The notes beneath the pieces are model-generated. The model saw nothing but the letters and a program-made list of their open reading frames with translations, was not told the origin of the DNA and made no database searches. A stretch of DNA of 64,000 nt from NCBI RefSeq assembly GCF_013141695.1, contig NZ_WHNY01000083.1:1-64000 (forward strand), in the 5' to 3' direction. This stretch comes from Paenibacillus plantarum. GTDB lineage: Bacteria > Bacillota > Bacilli > Paenibacillales > NBRC-103111. The translations under genes were made by a program, and so were the position numbers. This document shows positions 34,802 to 43,220 of the stretch, piece after piece (positions within the stretch are counted from its first letter, which is position 1; every line of letters starts with the position of its first letter).

Positions 34802-37126
34802 ATGCGCTCTTTAAGTTTTCTTAGCAAAATGACGATATTCAGCTTCTTGCTTAGTACGCTGCCTGTGATCTTTATCGGCGCTTTCGCCTTCTTTACGTCT
34901 TCAAACGAAATCCAAAAAAATGTAAACGAAGGAAAAATGCAGTTAATCACCCAAATTAACTCCAATGTAGAGCAGAAATTAACCACTGTCAACCATACAC
35001 TAAATCAGGTCATCAATTCCACTGTTCTCAAAAAGGCCATGGACATGCCGCTGACTGTAACCGATTTCATGATGTACGATGATCTGCGAAGTGAGATTCG
35101 GTATATGCAATCTTTTGACACAAGGCTGGAAGATGTACTCTTGATTAATGCGAAACAGAATTGGATGATCAAAAATTCAGGGCTCTACAAATTCGATAAG
35201 TATCCGTTTGCTGATAAATTGATTTCCTTGATGAACACGCAAGATAATAGCACGTGGATCCTGAATCCTTCCGAGTGGTTTTACACCGAAGAAAATGCGC
35301 GAAGCGTGACCTGTGACTATAGTATTTCGCTAGTTAAAAAGCTGCCGACCACTGGACTCGATAAATTCGGCCTCGCTTTAGCTAATATCCCTGCCTGCTC
35401 CCTGAAGGATATGATTCAAAGTGATAGTGAGCATCCCGATGACATTGTCATCATGGACGAACACCAGCGAATTGTAATGAATCGGGATCCAGGTCTCATC
35501 GGAAAATCAATCACAGCTGCCGGTCTGACCGACCTGACACACCTTGATGAAGATGAGAGCGGACAGTTCCGCGCCAGCATTCACGATAAGCCTTATTCCG
35601 TTACGTATTTGCGTTCGAACCTGAACAACTGGACCTATCTTTCCTTGACGTCAATTGATAGCTTGACCAAGGAATCCAGCAAAATTGGAACCTATACGAT
35701 CTATATTTGCGCCCTGATGCTGCTTCTTGCTTTGCTGCTCGCATGGCTCGTTTCGCGTAAAATGTACTCACCGATCCAGCTTCTTCTGAATCAAATCGGA
35801 GGCTTGGTTAGCGGCAATCAGAAGCGCAAAGCGAATGAATTTCAGATGATCAGTGAGCATGTACACACGTTGTTCCAATCGAAATCGCAGCTTGAAAAAG
35901 AAGTCCATCAGCATATCGGCCAGGTGCGGACCTTCTTCCTGATCAAAGCTTTTCAGGGGCATATTAAGCCGACTGAGCTGCTAGAGAAACTTGCCCAATT
36001 CGGCTACACCGACCATATTGCTGCTTGGAAAACGATGTCCGTCATCACCATCCAAATCGACGCCATCGATCACACTCGCTATGAGAAAAAGGACATGGAG
36101 CTGCTGCTCTTCGCCGTGCACAACATGATGGAGGAGCTCATTCCTTCGGAGCAGCGCTTAGCGCCGATCCTGATTGACCAGACCATTGTGACCATGATTG
36201 GCAGCTCGGACAGCGTCGACAGCGACTTCCGTACGATGGTGTACAGCCTAACCGAGCAGGTTCAACAGCATATTTATAACTTCCTGAAGCTGCACATCTC
36301 CATCGGGATCTCCTTGCCGATTCATGCGTTTACCCAGATGTCGCTAGCCTATAAAGAGGGGCTCGAGGCTTTGAAGCATCGTATCAAGCTCGGCGAGGGC
36401 ATTATTATCCAGTATGAGAACATCAACTCAGGGAAGCATTACTTGAATTTGAACTATCCCAAGCCTATTGAGAATGAACTGATCGACAGCATTAAGCTAG
36501 CCGAAAAGGATAAATCCCGCGAGCTGTTGAAGCAGCTGCTGCATGCTGTTTTCGCGGCACAGCTCACCCCGCAGGAGTATCAAATTCCGCTAGCGCGGCT
36601 GCTCAACAACCTGCTGATGATGATGCAGGAATCCGGCATCGCCTTGAATCAAATTCATCCGAACAAAGGCTCTTTGTTCGAGGAAGTGCTCGGCCTGCAC
36701 ACGACCCCCGAGATCGAGGACTGGTTCTGGACCGAGGTCATCCATCCGCTGATCCGTATTTACCGCGACAGGCAGGATGCGCAGTACCACAACATTTCCG
36801 AGAAAATTATCGATCTCGTGCAGCATTACTACGACACCGATCTGACACTCGAGGAGTGCGCTTCTCGCTTGCATTACAATGCCAATTATTTGAGCAGCAT
36901 TTTCCGCAAAGAGACGAACTGCTCCTTCAGTGATTACTTATCGAACTACCGTTTCAATATGGCGAAAAAATGGCTCTCCGAGACCGATATGCCGATCAAG
37001 GATATCTCCTCGAAGCTGCGCTACAACAACTCGCAGAATTTCATCCGCTCCTTCCGCAAGCAGGAAGGGCTTACGCCTGGTCAGTACCGGGATAAGCAGA
37101 GGGAGGGCTTGAAGCCTAGTACGTAA
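34802..37126 (+). CDS. Membrane-bound AraC regulator with Cache-type sensor
   Basis: A 774-residue one-component regulator. An N-terminal membrane helix (FLSKMTIFSFLLSTLPVIFIGAFAFF), an extracellular sensor region (about 40-290, Cache-like), a second helix (TIYICALMLLLALLLAWLV, about 300-320), a cytoplasmic linker and a C-terminal AraC helix-turn-helix (about 675-770: LTLEECASRLHYNANYLSSIFRKE and the second helix IKDISSKLRYNNSQNFIRSFRKQ). Such proteins control neighbouring polysaccharide-use genes in Paenibacillus. The ATG at 34802 is preferred, with AAGGTG nine nt ahead; a GTG four codons upstream is the alternative. It likely binds the 19-bp repeats at 34687 and 32451. Confidence 0.9.
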   Translation: MRSLSFLSKMTIFSFLLSTLPVIFIGAFAFFTSSNEIQKNVNEGKMQLITQINSNVEQKLTTVNHTLNQVINSTVLKKAMDMPLTVTDFMMYDDLRSEIRYMQSFDTRLEDVLLINAKQNWMIKNSGLYKFDKYPFADKLISLMNTQDNSTWILNPSEWFYTEENARSVTCDYSISLVKKLPTTGLDKFGLALANIPACSLKDMIQSDSEHPDDIVIMDEHQRIVMNRDPGLIGKSITAAGLTDLTHLDEDESGQFRASIHDKPYSVTYLRSNLNNWTYLSLTSIDSLTKESSKIGTYTIYICALMLLLALLLAWLVSRKMYSPIQLLLNQIGGLVSGNQKRKANEFQMISEHVHTLFQSKSQLEKEVHQHIGQVRTFFLIKAFQGHIKPTELLEKLAQFGYTDHIAAWKTMSVITIQIDAIDHTRYEKKDMELLLFAVHNMMEELIPSEQRLAPILIDQTIVTMIGSSDSVDSDFRTMVYSLTEQVQQHIYNFLKLHISIGISLPIHAFTQMSLAYKEGLEALKHRIKLGEGIIIQYENINSGKHYLNLNYPKPIENELIDSIKLAEKDKSRELLKQLLHAVFAAQLTPQEYQIPLARLLNNLLMMMQESGIALNQIHPNKGSLFEEVLGLHTTPEIEDWFWTEVIHPLIRIYRDRQDAQYHNISEKIIDLVQHYYDTDLTLEECASRLHYNANYLSSIFRKETNCSFSDYLSNYRFNMAKKWLSETDMPIKDISSKLRYNNSQNFIRSFRKQEGLTPGQYRDKQREGLKPST

Positions 37127-37133
37127 GGGAAGA

Positions 37134-37240
37134 GCTGTTTGCCTTCCACCGCTGGAAAGGCAAACAGCCTGCGAAGCCACTGCTGCGAAAAAGCAAACAG
37201 CCCGCGAAGCCACCACATGATTGTTGGTGGTTTCGCAGGC
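37134..37240. terminator. Two strong hairpins at converging gene ends
   Basis: Hairpin 1: GCTGTTTGCCTTCCA (37134-37148) with its complement at 37153-37168 (one bulged A). Hairpin 2: 37200-37240, GCCCGCGAAGCCACCA with TGGTGGTTTCGCAGGC, followed on the minus side by a T-rich run. A 21-nt direct repeat starting GCAAACAGCC links them (period 33). They end the plus-strand regulator and the minus-strand gene at 37311. Confidence 0.7.
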
Positions 37241-37310
37241 TATTGTTCGCCTTGTGAGATGTAGGACAGCCTCGAGGAGGCTTGTCCACATGATCTTCGT
37301 TTCTACGCGG

Positions 37311-37607
37311 TTAAGCGGAAACGACTTGGCTGGAATCAACCGCTGCTTTAAGCGCGGCACGGTTGTCCCACAGGAAGGAGAGCACCTGATTACGCTCATC
37401 GAAGAACAACTCTTCTGCGTCCTCATAATCTTTCCCGACGCCATGCACACTGAAGCGTTCGTCTTCATAACTCATTAAGGTCCATTGACCTCCACGTTTT
37501 TTATCAGCAAAAACAAGGTAAAGCTTCTTCCCTGCTGCGTCCCACTCTGCGAAGTTTGAAAAGTTGTCCAAAATCAAGCTGATGTCCTGTTTATTCTTAA
37601 TTTGCAT
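37311..37607 (-). CDS. Small acidic protein of unknown function
   Basis: A 98-residue soluble protein I do not recognise. It has a perfect AAGGAG eight nt before its ATG, no signal peptide or membrane segment, and an acidic, aromatic-rich body (AEWDAAGKKLYLVFADKK, MSYEDERFSVHGVGKDYEDAEELFFDERNQVLSFLWDN) that looks like a compact mixed alpha/beta fold. It converges with the AraC regulator and appears monocistronic. Real because of its ribosome site and protein-like composition; no function is offered. Confidence 0.8.
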   Translation of the reverse strand: MQIKNKQDISLILDNFSNFAEWDAAGKKLYLVFADKKRGGQWTLMSYEDERFSVHGVGKDYEDAEELFFDERNQVLSFLWDNRAALKAAVDSSQVVSA

Positions 37608-37765
37608 GATCTTATCTCCTTTTCGCTTTTTTAAAATCGTACCCGAGTTTCCGTGAGAAGTTTGTCACACTTTAGGGACGAAATGTAGGAATTTTTGTCG
37701 ACGGAGATGCATGGGGCTGTGGGAATCGCTGCGGAAGGTGGCTTGGGATTAGCTGTGGCGCCATT

Positions 37766-37950
37766 TAGCTGGAAAAACTACAGCTAATTTCGGCGGATTC
37801 ACTGAGAATCTGCGATTAGATGGATTTCCTACAGCTAATTTTCGGCTTTTCAGCGTAGAGGCGGAAAAGCGAGGAAAATAACTGTAGGAAATCCAGTTAA
37901 ACGTCCCAAGACGTGGATTTCCCGCTAATTAGCGGGAGGAAATCCAGTTA
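37766..37950. repeat. Quartet repeat E: four 21-bp dyads spaced 51/62/51
   Basis: Units start at 37766, 37817, 37879 and 37930. Cores of units 2 and 3 are exact reverse complements (GGATTTCCTAC and GTAGGAAATCC). Unit 4 has TAGCGGG instead of TAGCTGG and lies in an extra palindrome (CCCGCTAATTAGCGGG, 37921-37936). The element is 178 nt beyond the isomerase stop. Apart from the terminator at 38072, the 520-nt gap holds nothing else. Confidence 0.92.
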
Positions 37951-38071
37951 TTTCGCAAAAAGGGGCAAAGTATATCATTGAGCCGCTGAGGCTCCCTCCA
38001 TTTCGATTTTAGCTAGTTGTAAGTGCGGTCGATTAAAGTTGGGGGGAGTTGGGGCAGCGGAGCCCCTAAAA

Positions 38072-38101
38072 ACAAAAAAAGCGAATCCCGAAGGATTCGC
38101 T
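38072..38101 (-). terminator. Terminator of the isomerase-dehydrogenase operon
   Basis: Minus strand: AGCGAATCC, loop TTCG, GGATTCGCT, then seven T residues. It lies 27 nt after the stop. Confidence 0.92.
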
Positions 38102-38127
38102 CTCCACACAACACGCAACACAACAAC

Positions 38128-38964
38128 CTACAGCCCCGCCGCGGCATACACCTTGTCGAAGCCAGCTTTGGACCGCTCCACCAAGCTCTCCGGAGAATCT
38201 GTCGGCGCTTCGGCCGTCAGGATCTCCTGCGCCACGGCGCCGGTGTAACCAATACGCTGTAGGCCTTGCAGGAAGCCTGCCAAATTAATAACGCCCTCGC
38301 CCGGATACACACGTCCGTTGTCGAGAACTTCCTCAACCGGCACATCCGGCGCATCGTTGATGTGCACATGCACGATCTGATCGACGCGGAGCTTCTCGAT
38401 ATCCGCGACAGTCCCACCATTCGTGTACCAGTGGTACGAATCGAACAATAAGCCCACGTTGCGCTCACCGATCGCATCGATCCAATCCAACGTTTCATCG
38501 ATGGTCCAGATGAACGGGTTCTGCCACCGTGTCCGCAGATGATGCGGACCGACGAACTCCAGCCCTAGGCGGATGCCGTAGGCGCCTAGGATTTGGGCGC
38601 ACGTGCGCAATCTGCGCGTCGCGAGCGCCATGAAGTGCGCTGCCCCGAGGTCTGTCGAGGGCAGCACATACGTGCAGCAGCTCGTGCAGCCGAGCGCTGC
38701 TGCCGCTTCCGCGGCTTGGGCTAGCTTCGGCAGCCCAACGCGAAACACCTCTTCCGTGGAACGCCATTCCACGGGCAAACCAATGGACCCGACAACGAGT
38801 CCATTCTTCTCTAATAACTCACGAGCACCAGCTATGGTGTGAGCTTCTACAAGGCTCAAAGCGTCGATGTCGACCGCTTGGAAGCCATATTTTGCCGCTA
38901 ACTCGATGAACTGCTCGTTACTCTCGATCTTGCCAAGCCCTGCTCTCGTTAACCCTCTAAGCAT
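38128..38964 (-). CDS. TIM-barrel sugar isomerase/epimerase family protein
   Basis: A 278-residue xylose-isomerase-like TIM-barrel protein (AP-endonuclease family 2 fold), typical of inosose dehydratases and keto-sugar epimerases. Conserved metal-site blocks are LGLEFVGPHHLR (Glu), LLFDSYHWYTNGG (Asp/His), VHVHINDAPD and the terminal Glu in GAVAQEILTAEAP. Start at MLRGLTRAG with GGAGGG ahead. It follows a Gfo/Idh/MocA dehydrogenase by 103 nt on the same strand; the pair resembles inositol- or sugar-acid-degrading pairs. Substrate unknown. Confidence 0.88.
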   Translation of the reverse strand: MLRGLTRAGLGKIESNEQFIELAAKYGFQAVDIDALSLVEAHTIAGARELLEKNGLVVGSIGLPVEWRSTEEVFRVGLPKLAQAAEAAAALGCTSCCTYVLPSTDLGAAHFMALATRRLRTCAQILGAYGIRLGLEFVGPHHLRTRWQNPFIWTIDETLDWIDAIGERNVGLLFDSYHWYTNGGTVADIEKLRVDQIVHVHINDAPDVPVEEVLDNGRVYPGEGVINLAGFLQGLQRIGYTGAVAQEILTAEAPTDSPESLVERSKAGFDKVYAAAGL

Positions 38965-39067
38965 CGATAATCCCTCCAAATGGTTGCTGCAATACGCTTT
39001 CTTAGTCTGTTCTTCACGCTGTCCGTTCTATATTCACTCTGTTCCGCTTACTTCGTTCTAGCCGAGA

Positions 39068-40141
39068 CTACTCCCAGTTCAATTTCACTTCACTACCCGT
39101 ACGCGAAGACTCGTAAATCGCATCGAGAATCAAATTGTTCGTATAACCGGAAAGCGCCGATGTGATCGGCTGTTTGCCTTCACGAATACAATCTAGGAAA
39201 TGTAGGCTAAGACGTAGGCGCTCGCCTTCATCATTCTCAGGCTTTTTCAATTCAGTCTCGATCGGACGGTTGAATTTCTCTGTCAGCAATTTACCCGTAG
39301 GTCCCTTGTAGCTAGCTCCGCCATCCGCGCCCATGAGGTGTACGAAAGGCGTGTTGTCTGTGTCCATGTGAACCGCCCAGCTCACTTCAAGCGTCAGCGT
39401 GCTGCCATCTTCCATACGAATCAGCGCAGTTGCCAAATCCTCTACATCATAGGTACCATTCCAATTCGGTTTGCCCCATGTACCAATCCCTTTGCGGCGC
39501 GGCCCGAATTCCGCATACGTTGCACCAACAACAGAAACTGGTTTCGGATTCCCCATCAAATACAGGGCAAGATCCAGCATATGAACGCCGATATCGATCA
39601 ACGGACCGCCACCGGACTCATCCATTTTCGTGAACCAAGTCCCCCAACCTGGGATACCTTTGCGACGGAACCAACCGGTTTTGGCTGTATAAATTTTGCC
39701 CAGCTCGCCCGCTTCAACCTGCTCTTTGATTTGCATAGGAACGGATTCCCAGCGCATTTGGTGACCGATCATCACAATCGTATTCGCCGCTTTACTTGCT
39801 TCATATATTTGTTTAGCCGCTTCGGCGTTAATGCCCATAGGCTTCTCGATAAGTACATGTTTACCCGCTTCAATCGCTTGAACAGCAAGGGAAGCATGGT
39901 ATTGATTCGGCACCCCAATAATGACGGCGTCGACGTTCGCGCTTTGAATTAATTCCTCCGGTGTGGCAGCCACATGAGCAATGCCATGCTCTTGCGCTCT
40001 CGCTGTAGCTAAAGGCAAGTACGCATCTGTAATCGCCGTAATTTCACAGAGTTCCGCCAGCTTTGAAAACTCCCGAATATGAACCCCGCCAATATTGCCT
40101 GCACCAATAATTCCAATTCTAATTTTGTTAACGCTTTCCAC
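39068..40141 (-). CDS. Gfo/Idh/MocA family oxidoreductase
   Basis: A 357-residue NAD(P)-dependent dehydrogenase. Rossmann motif GIIGAGNIGGVH near the N-terminus, the catalytic IEKPMG, and the C-terminal domain with GGGPLIDIGVHMLDLALYLMGNPKP. The length and GTWGKPNWNGTYDVEDLA region fit inositol-2-dehydrogenase or sugar-dehydrogenase relatives. It starts at GTG with GAGGAGG eight nt ahead. First gene of a two-gene unit with the TIM-barrel protein and divergent from an AraC regulator that probably controls both. Confidence 0.9.
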   Translation of the reverse strand: MESVNKIRIGIIGAGNIGGVHIREFSKLAELCEITAITDAYLPLATARAQEHGIAHVAATPEELIQSANVDAVIIGVPNQYHASLAVQAIEAGKHVLIEKPMGINAEAAKQIYEASKAANTIVMIGHQMRWESVPMQIKEQVEAGELGKIYTAKTGWFRRKGIPGWGTWFTKMDESGGGPLIDIGVHMLDLALYLMGNPKPVSVVGATYAEFGPRRKGIGTWGKPNWNGTYDVEDLATALIRMEDGSTLTLEVSWAVHMDTDNTPFVHLMGADGGASYKGPTGKLLTEKFNRPIETELKKPENDEGERLRLSLHFLDCIREGKQPITSALSGYTNNLILDAIYESSRTGSEVKLNWE

Positions 40142-40263
40142 GATTCGTTCCTCCTCATAAGTACACGCTGTTGACCCTGCTTTTATGATAAAATAAGATC
40201 ACTAAGAAGTCGTACCGTATATTCGGAAAACGTCCCATTTTTTCGAAGGAGCCCTGACTGATC

Positions 40264-41154
40264 ATGACGTATTTTCCAGATTATCTGAAAACGTACCCTA
40301 ATATGCACTCCCCCTTCCCATTTCACCTTAGTAGAAATACATTGGAACATGGCTTTCGCGCGCACCGCCATGATTACCTGGAGTTCTCTTATGTGGTTGA
40401 AGGACGTGGCGCTGAATCCATAAATGATGTGAAACATACGATGGCGCCTGGCACTTTCACGTTTGTACTGCCCTATCAGGTGCATGAGATTTTTACGGAT
40501 CCGGGTCAAAAGCTAGTTCTCTTCAACGGCATGTTCAGTATGGATCTGCTCATGGAACCAGGGAACGATCAAGGTCTCTCTGATCTGTTTAATGATGCGA
40601 ATGGATTGCCAGCTTATGTACAGTTCGAAGGGGCTGAGCAAGAGATGATGTCGGCTCTCATCGAAGAGATGGTGAAAGAGTATCACGGTGACGAGCGGTA
40701 CAGGCAGACCCTGCTGAAGGCCAAATTGAAGGAAATACTGATCCGCTTCGATCGGCATCGCTTCCAGCACGCAGGCCAGGAGGAAGAAGCTGCAACGTTG
40801 GCCAAATCCCCATCAAGGTCCAGCCACGCCGTGTGGCCGATTATTCATTATATCCATCGGAATTATCAAGAAGATTTGGCACTGTCCGATCTGGCAGCTC
40901 GCTTCACGATGAGCGTGTCACGCATCAGCGAAGTGATTAAGCAAACAACAGGCCAAACCTTCGTCCACTTCCTGCACGATCTGCGCTTGCGTCATGCCTG
41001 CAGCTTGCTGGTCTCCACCGACATGAGCGTCACGGAAATCGCATTGGAAGTTGGCTATGGCTCGTACAAAACCTTTTCGCGGATATTCCGAGAGAGTAAG
41101 GGCATTGTGCCGAAGGAGTACAGACGAGTTGAGCATGGGCGTGCTGTAACGTAA
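40264..41154 (+). CDS. AraC-family regulator with cupin sensor
   Basis: A 296-residue transcription factor: N-terminal cupin-like sugar-sensing domain (about 15-150; HRHDYLEFSYVVEGRG and GTFTFVLPYQVHEI) and a C-terminal AraC helix-turn-helix (about 195-290; LSDLAARFTMSVSRISEVIKQTTG and VTEIALEVGYGSYKTFSRIFRE). Soluble, unlike the Cache-AraC protein at 34802. Start ATG with AAGGAG twelve nt ahead. Divergent from the dehydrogenase-isomerase pair, so probably its activator. Confidence 0.9.
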   Translation: MTYFPDYLKTYPNMHSPFPFHLSRNTLEHGFRAHRHDYLEFSYVVEGRGAESINDVKHTMAPGTFTFVLPYQVHEIFTDPGQKLVLFNGMFSMDLLMEPGNDQGLSDLFNDANGLPAYVQFEGAEQEMMSALIEEMVKEYHGDERYRQTLLKAKLKEILIRFDRHRFQHAGQEEEAATLAKSPSRSSHAVWPIIHYIHRNYQEDLALSDLAARFTMSVSRISEVIKQTTGQTFVHFLHDLRLRHACSLLVSTDMSVTEIALEVGYGSYKTFSRIFRESKGIVPKEYRRVEHGRAVT

Positions 41155-41216
41155 ACAGGACAGGTCTGATGTGCCTAACTTTGGTGATGACCCCTCCTAC
41201 CATTTCGTATGTAGAA

Positions 41217-41239
41217 AGCTGCCGCGAGGCAGCTCTTTT
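41217..41239 (+). terminator. Terminator after the cupin-AraC gene
   Basis: AGCTGCC, loop GCGA, GGCAGCT, then CTTTT. It lies 62 nt after the stop. Confidence 0.85.
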
Positions 41240-41352
41240 GCCGTTCTACTGAACAGCGCTACAACCCTACTACACCGGTACTATGAAATGTTAGTACTTA
41301 TCCTACTGGGCTTACTTTACTAAAATGTAAGTATCGAAGGGGAGGTGTGGTA

Positions 41353-41652
41353 ATGGAAAGAATAAGCGTGTATACGAAAGTTATTGATTTCATCGGTTTA
41401 ATTATTCTGGGTATTCTCGTAGGGTTTCTTTATTCGATCTTATCCATCGTCATTCTGGTACTATGTTCACCTTATTTGGAGCCGCAGTTTGAGATGTTTA
41501 GTCAAATCTACATGTACTATCTTCCACTAGCGGTCTTACTGAGCTCCATCATTTTCAAACAATTTAACGCATTTATGACTATACTCGCTGCCATCCTGAC
41601 TGTGGGCTATTTGTATGATATATGGAATAATATGGAATTCGGAATTTTCTAA
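41353..41652 (+). CDS. Small three-helix membrane protein, unknown
   Basis: About 99 residues, with three hydrophobic segments: IIGLIILGILVGFLYSILS-like, YYLPLAVLLSSIIF, and FMTILAAILTVGYLYDIW. The ATG at 41353 has GGGGAGG seven nt ahead; a GTG two codons earlier is too near the ribosome site. No recognised domain. It stands alone and converges with trpB across repeat RNA copy 3. Confidence 0.75.
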   Translation: MERISVYTKVIDFIGLIILGILVGFLYSILSIVILVLCSPYLEPQFEMFSQIYMYYLPLAVLLSSIIFKQFNAFMTILAAILTVGYLYDIWNNMEFGIF

Positions 41653-41666
41653 ATTCGTACATCTAC

Positions 41667-41772
41667 AAAAAAATGACCCACAGCAACGGGCCGCAGGTCT
41701 CAAGGTATATATATTTAAAAGGGGGTCGAGATTTAGTATAGGCTCGTTTCCTTAAATCTACCTGAAGATCAG
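41667..41772 (-). ncRNA. Repeat RNA element, copy 3 (candidate small RNA)
   Basis: Nearly identical to copy 2 in its 3' half on the minus strand: CGACCCCCTTTT, ATATATA, CCTTGAGACC, the GACC...GGGTC hairpin and seven U residues. The 5' half has diverged but can still pair (AGATTTA with TAAATCT around GAGCCTATACT). It begins 93 nt after the trpB stop; a separate GGACACCCC/GGGGTGCCCC hairpin (41809-41830) lies between. A minus-strand open frame across it is spurious. Confidence 0.65.
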
Positions 41773-41864
41773 ATTTCAATCTTGTTACATTTTCATGTCG
41801 GCTTGTTAGGACACCCCAAGGGGGTGCCCCACTTATCGCCATCGTGACGGGATTATAAGGTCGT

Positions 41865-43028
41865 TTATTTCTTAAGCATTTCGAATACTTGTTCGACATC
41901 CTTGTCTCCGCGACCAGAGAGGTTGATGATGATGATTTGATCCTTACTCATCGTCGGAGCAAGCTTCTTCGCATAAGCGACAGCATGCGCGCTCTCAAGC
42001 GCAGGAATAATCCCTTCCATGCGAGACAACTCCTGAAATGCAGCCAAAACTTCATCATTGCTGACTGTCACATATTCCGCTCTCTCCGTTACTTTCAAAT
42101 AGCTATGCTCCGGCCCTATGCCTGGATAATCGAGACCCGCTGCAATCGAATAGGTCTTCCGTGGGTTACCCTCCTCGTCCAGCAGCACCAGGCACTTGAA
42201 GCCGTGAATGACGCTCGGAACACCTTCAGTCAACGTAGGCGCTTGATCCGGCTCGACCCCGATCAATCGAACCGATGGTTCGTCTAGGTAGTGGGCAAAC
42301 GCGCCGATCGCGTTACTTCCTCCCCCTACGCAGGCGATAACCGCATCTGGCAGGCGACCCTCCTTTTCGAGAATCTGACGCTTGGATTCCTCGCTGACGA
42401 TCGATTGGAAATGTTTAACCATCGACGGGAACGGATGTGGGCCGACGGCAGAACCAAGCAAGTAGAACGTGTTCTTGTAATTCTGAACAAGATCTCCCAA
42501 GGCTTCGTCAACAGCATCCTTCAGGCGACCTTGTCCTTTGTGAACGGGAACAACGGTAGCGCCAAGCAGCTCCATCCGGAAAACATTCAAGGATTGACGA
42601 CGCGTATCTTCGGCGCCCATATAGATGATGCATTCCATGTCGAACATAGCGCAGGCTGTCGCCGTTGCGACGCCATGCTGTCCAGCTCCAGTCTCGGCGA
42701 TAATCCGCTTGGCACCCATCCGCTTGGCGAGCAGAATTTGACCGATTACGTTGTTAATTTTGTGCGCACCCGTGTGGTTCAGGTCCTCACGCTTTAGATA
42801 GACTTTCGCACCGCCCCAAGTCTCCGACAACCTCTTCACATAGGTCAGTGGATTCTCGCGACCGACATATTCACGTAAATAATAACTATATTCTTCATTA
42901 AATTCCGCATCGTCTTTATACTTATAGAATTGCTCACTCAGATAATTTAGCACTTCCTGTAATTCTGGCGGCACGAAGCTACCTCCGAACTCCCCAAAAT
43001 ACCCTTCCTGCAATTGTTCCTGACTCAT
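41865..43028 (-). CDS. trpB: Tryptophan synthase beta chain, stand-alone
   Basis: Condenses indole with serine to tryptophan using pyridoxal phosphate. The 387-residue TrpB1-type protein keeps EGYFGEFGGSFVPPEL at the N-terminus, the cofactor lysine in REDLNHTGAHKINN, the catalytic Glu in ETGAGQHGVATA, and the phosphate-binding GGGSNAIG. Start at MSQEQLQEG with GGAGGC ahead. No trpA or other trp gene is in the window, which is unusual for TrpB1 because Bacillales normally keep it in the trp operon. It may be a second copy or an indole-salvage enzyme. Confidence 0.93.
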   Translation of the reverse strand: MSQEQLQEGYFGEFGGSFVPPELQEVLNYLSEQFYKYKDDAEFNEEYSYYLREYVGRENPLTYVKRLSETWGGAKVYLKREDLNHTGAHKINNVIGQILLAKRMGAKRIIAETGAGQHGVATATACAMFDMECIIYMGAEDTRRQSLNVFRMELLGATVVPVHKGQGRLKDAVDEALGDLVQNYKNTFYLLGSAVGPHPFPSMVKHFQSIVSEESKRQILEKEGRLPDAVIACVGGGSNAIGAFAHYLDEPSVRLIGVEPDQAPTLTEGVPSVIHGFKCLVLLDEEGNPRKTYSIAAGLDYPGIGPEHSYLKVTERAEYVTVSNDEVLAAFQELSRMEGIIPALESAHAVAYAKKLAPTMSKDQIIIINLSGRGDKDVEQVFEMLKK

Positions 43029-43153
43029 ACTGTAAGCGCCTCCAATATACATAGTAATAGTCTGTCCGACCTAGTTTCCATCGTACCATAAATAGCCAGT
43101 TTGTGGTGTTGCACATTTTACAACTTCAAGAAGTAGTTCGTCAGCACACAGAC

Positions 43154-43176
43154 AAAAAAGAGGCCCTAAGGCCTCT
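43154..43176 (-). terminator. Terminator of the SLH-peptidase gene
   Basis: Minus strand: AGAGGCC, loop TTAG, GGCCTCT, then TTTTT. It lies 45 nt after the peptidase stop and before trpB. Confidence 0.88.
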
Positions 43177-43220
43177 CATTCATTCGAGGCTCCCCTACTA
43201 GGACAGTCCTCAATATAGTT

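Noticed and set aside
41663..41899. 78-residue minus-strand open frame after trpB
   Set aside because: It is the translation of repeat RNA copy 3 plus the trpB 3' end; no ribosome site, and the frame is not shared by the other copies.
43029..43220. T-box or trp-attenuator leader upstream of trpB
   Set aside because: No T-box bulge motif, specifier stem, or Trp-rich leader peptide; the only hairpin belongs to the upstream gene's terminator.
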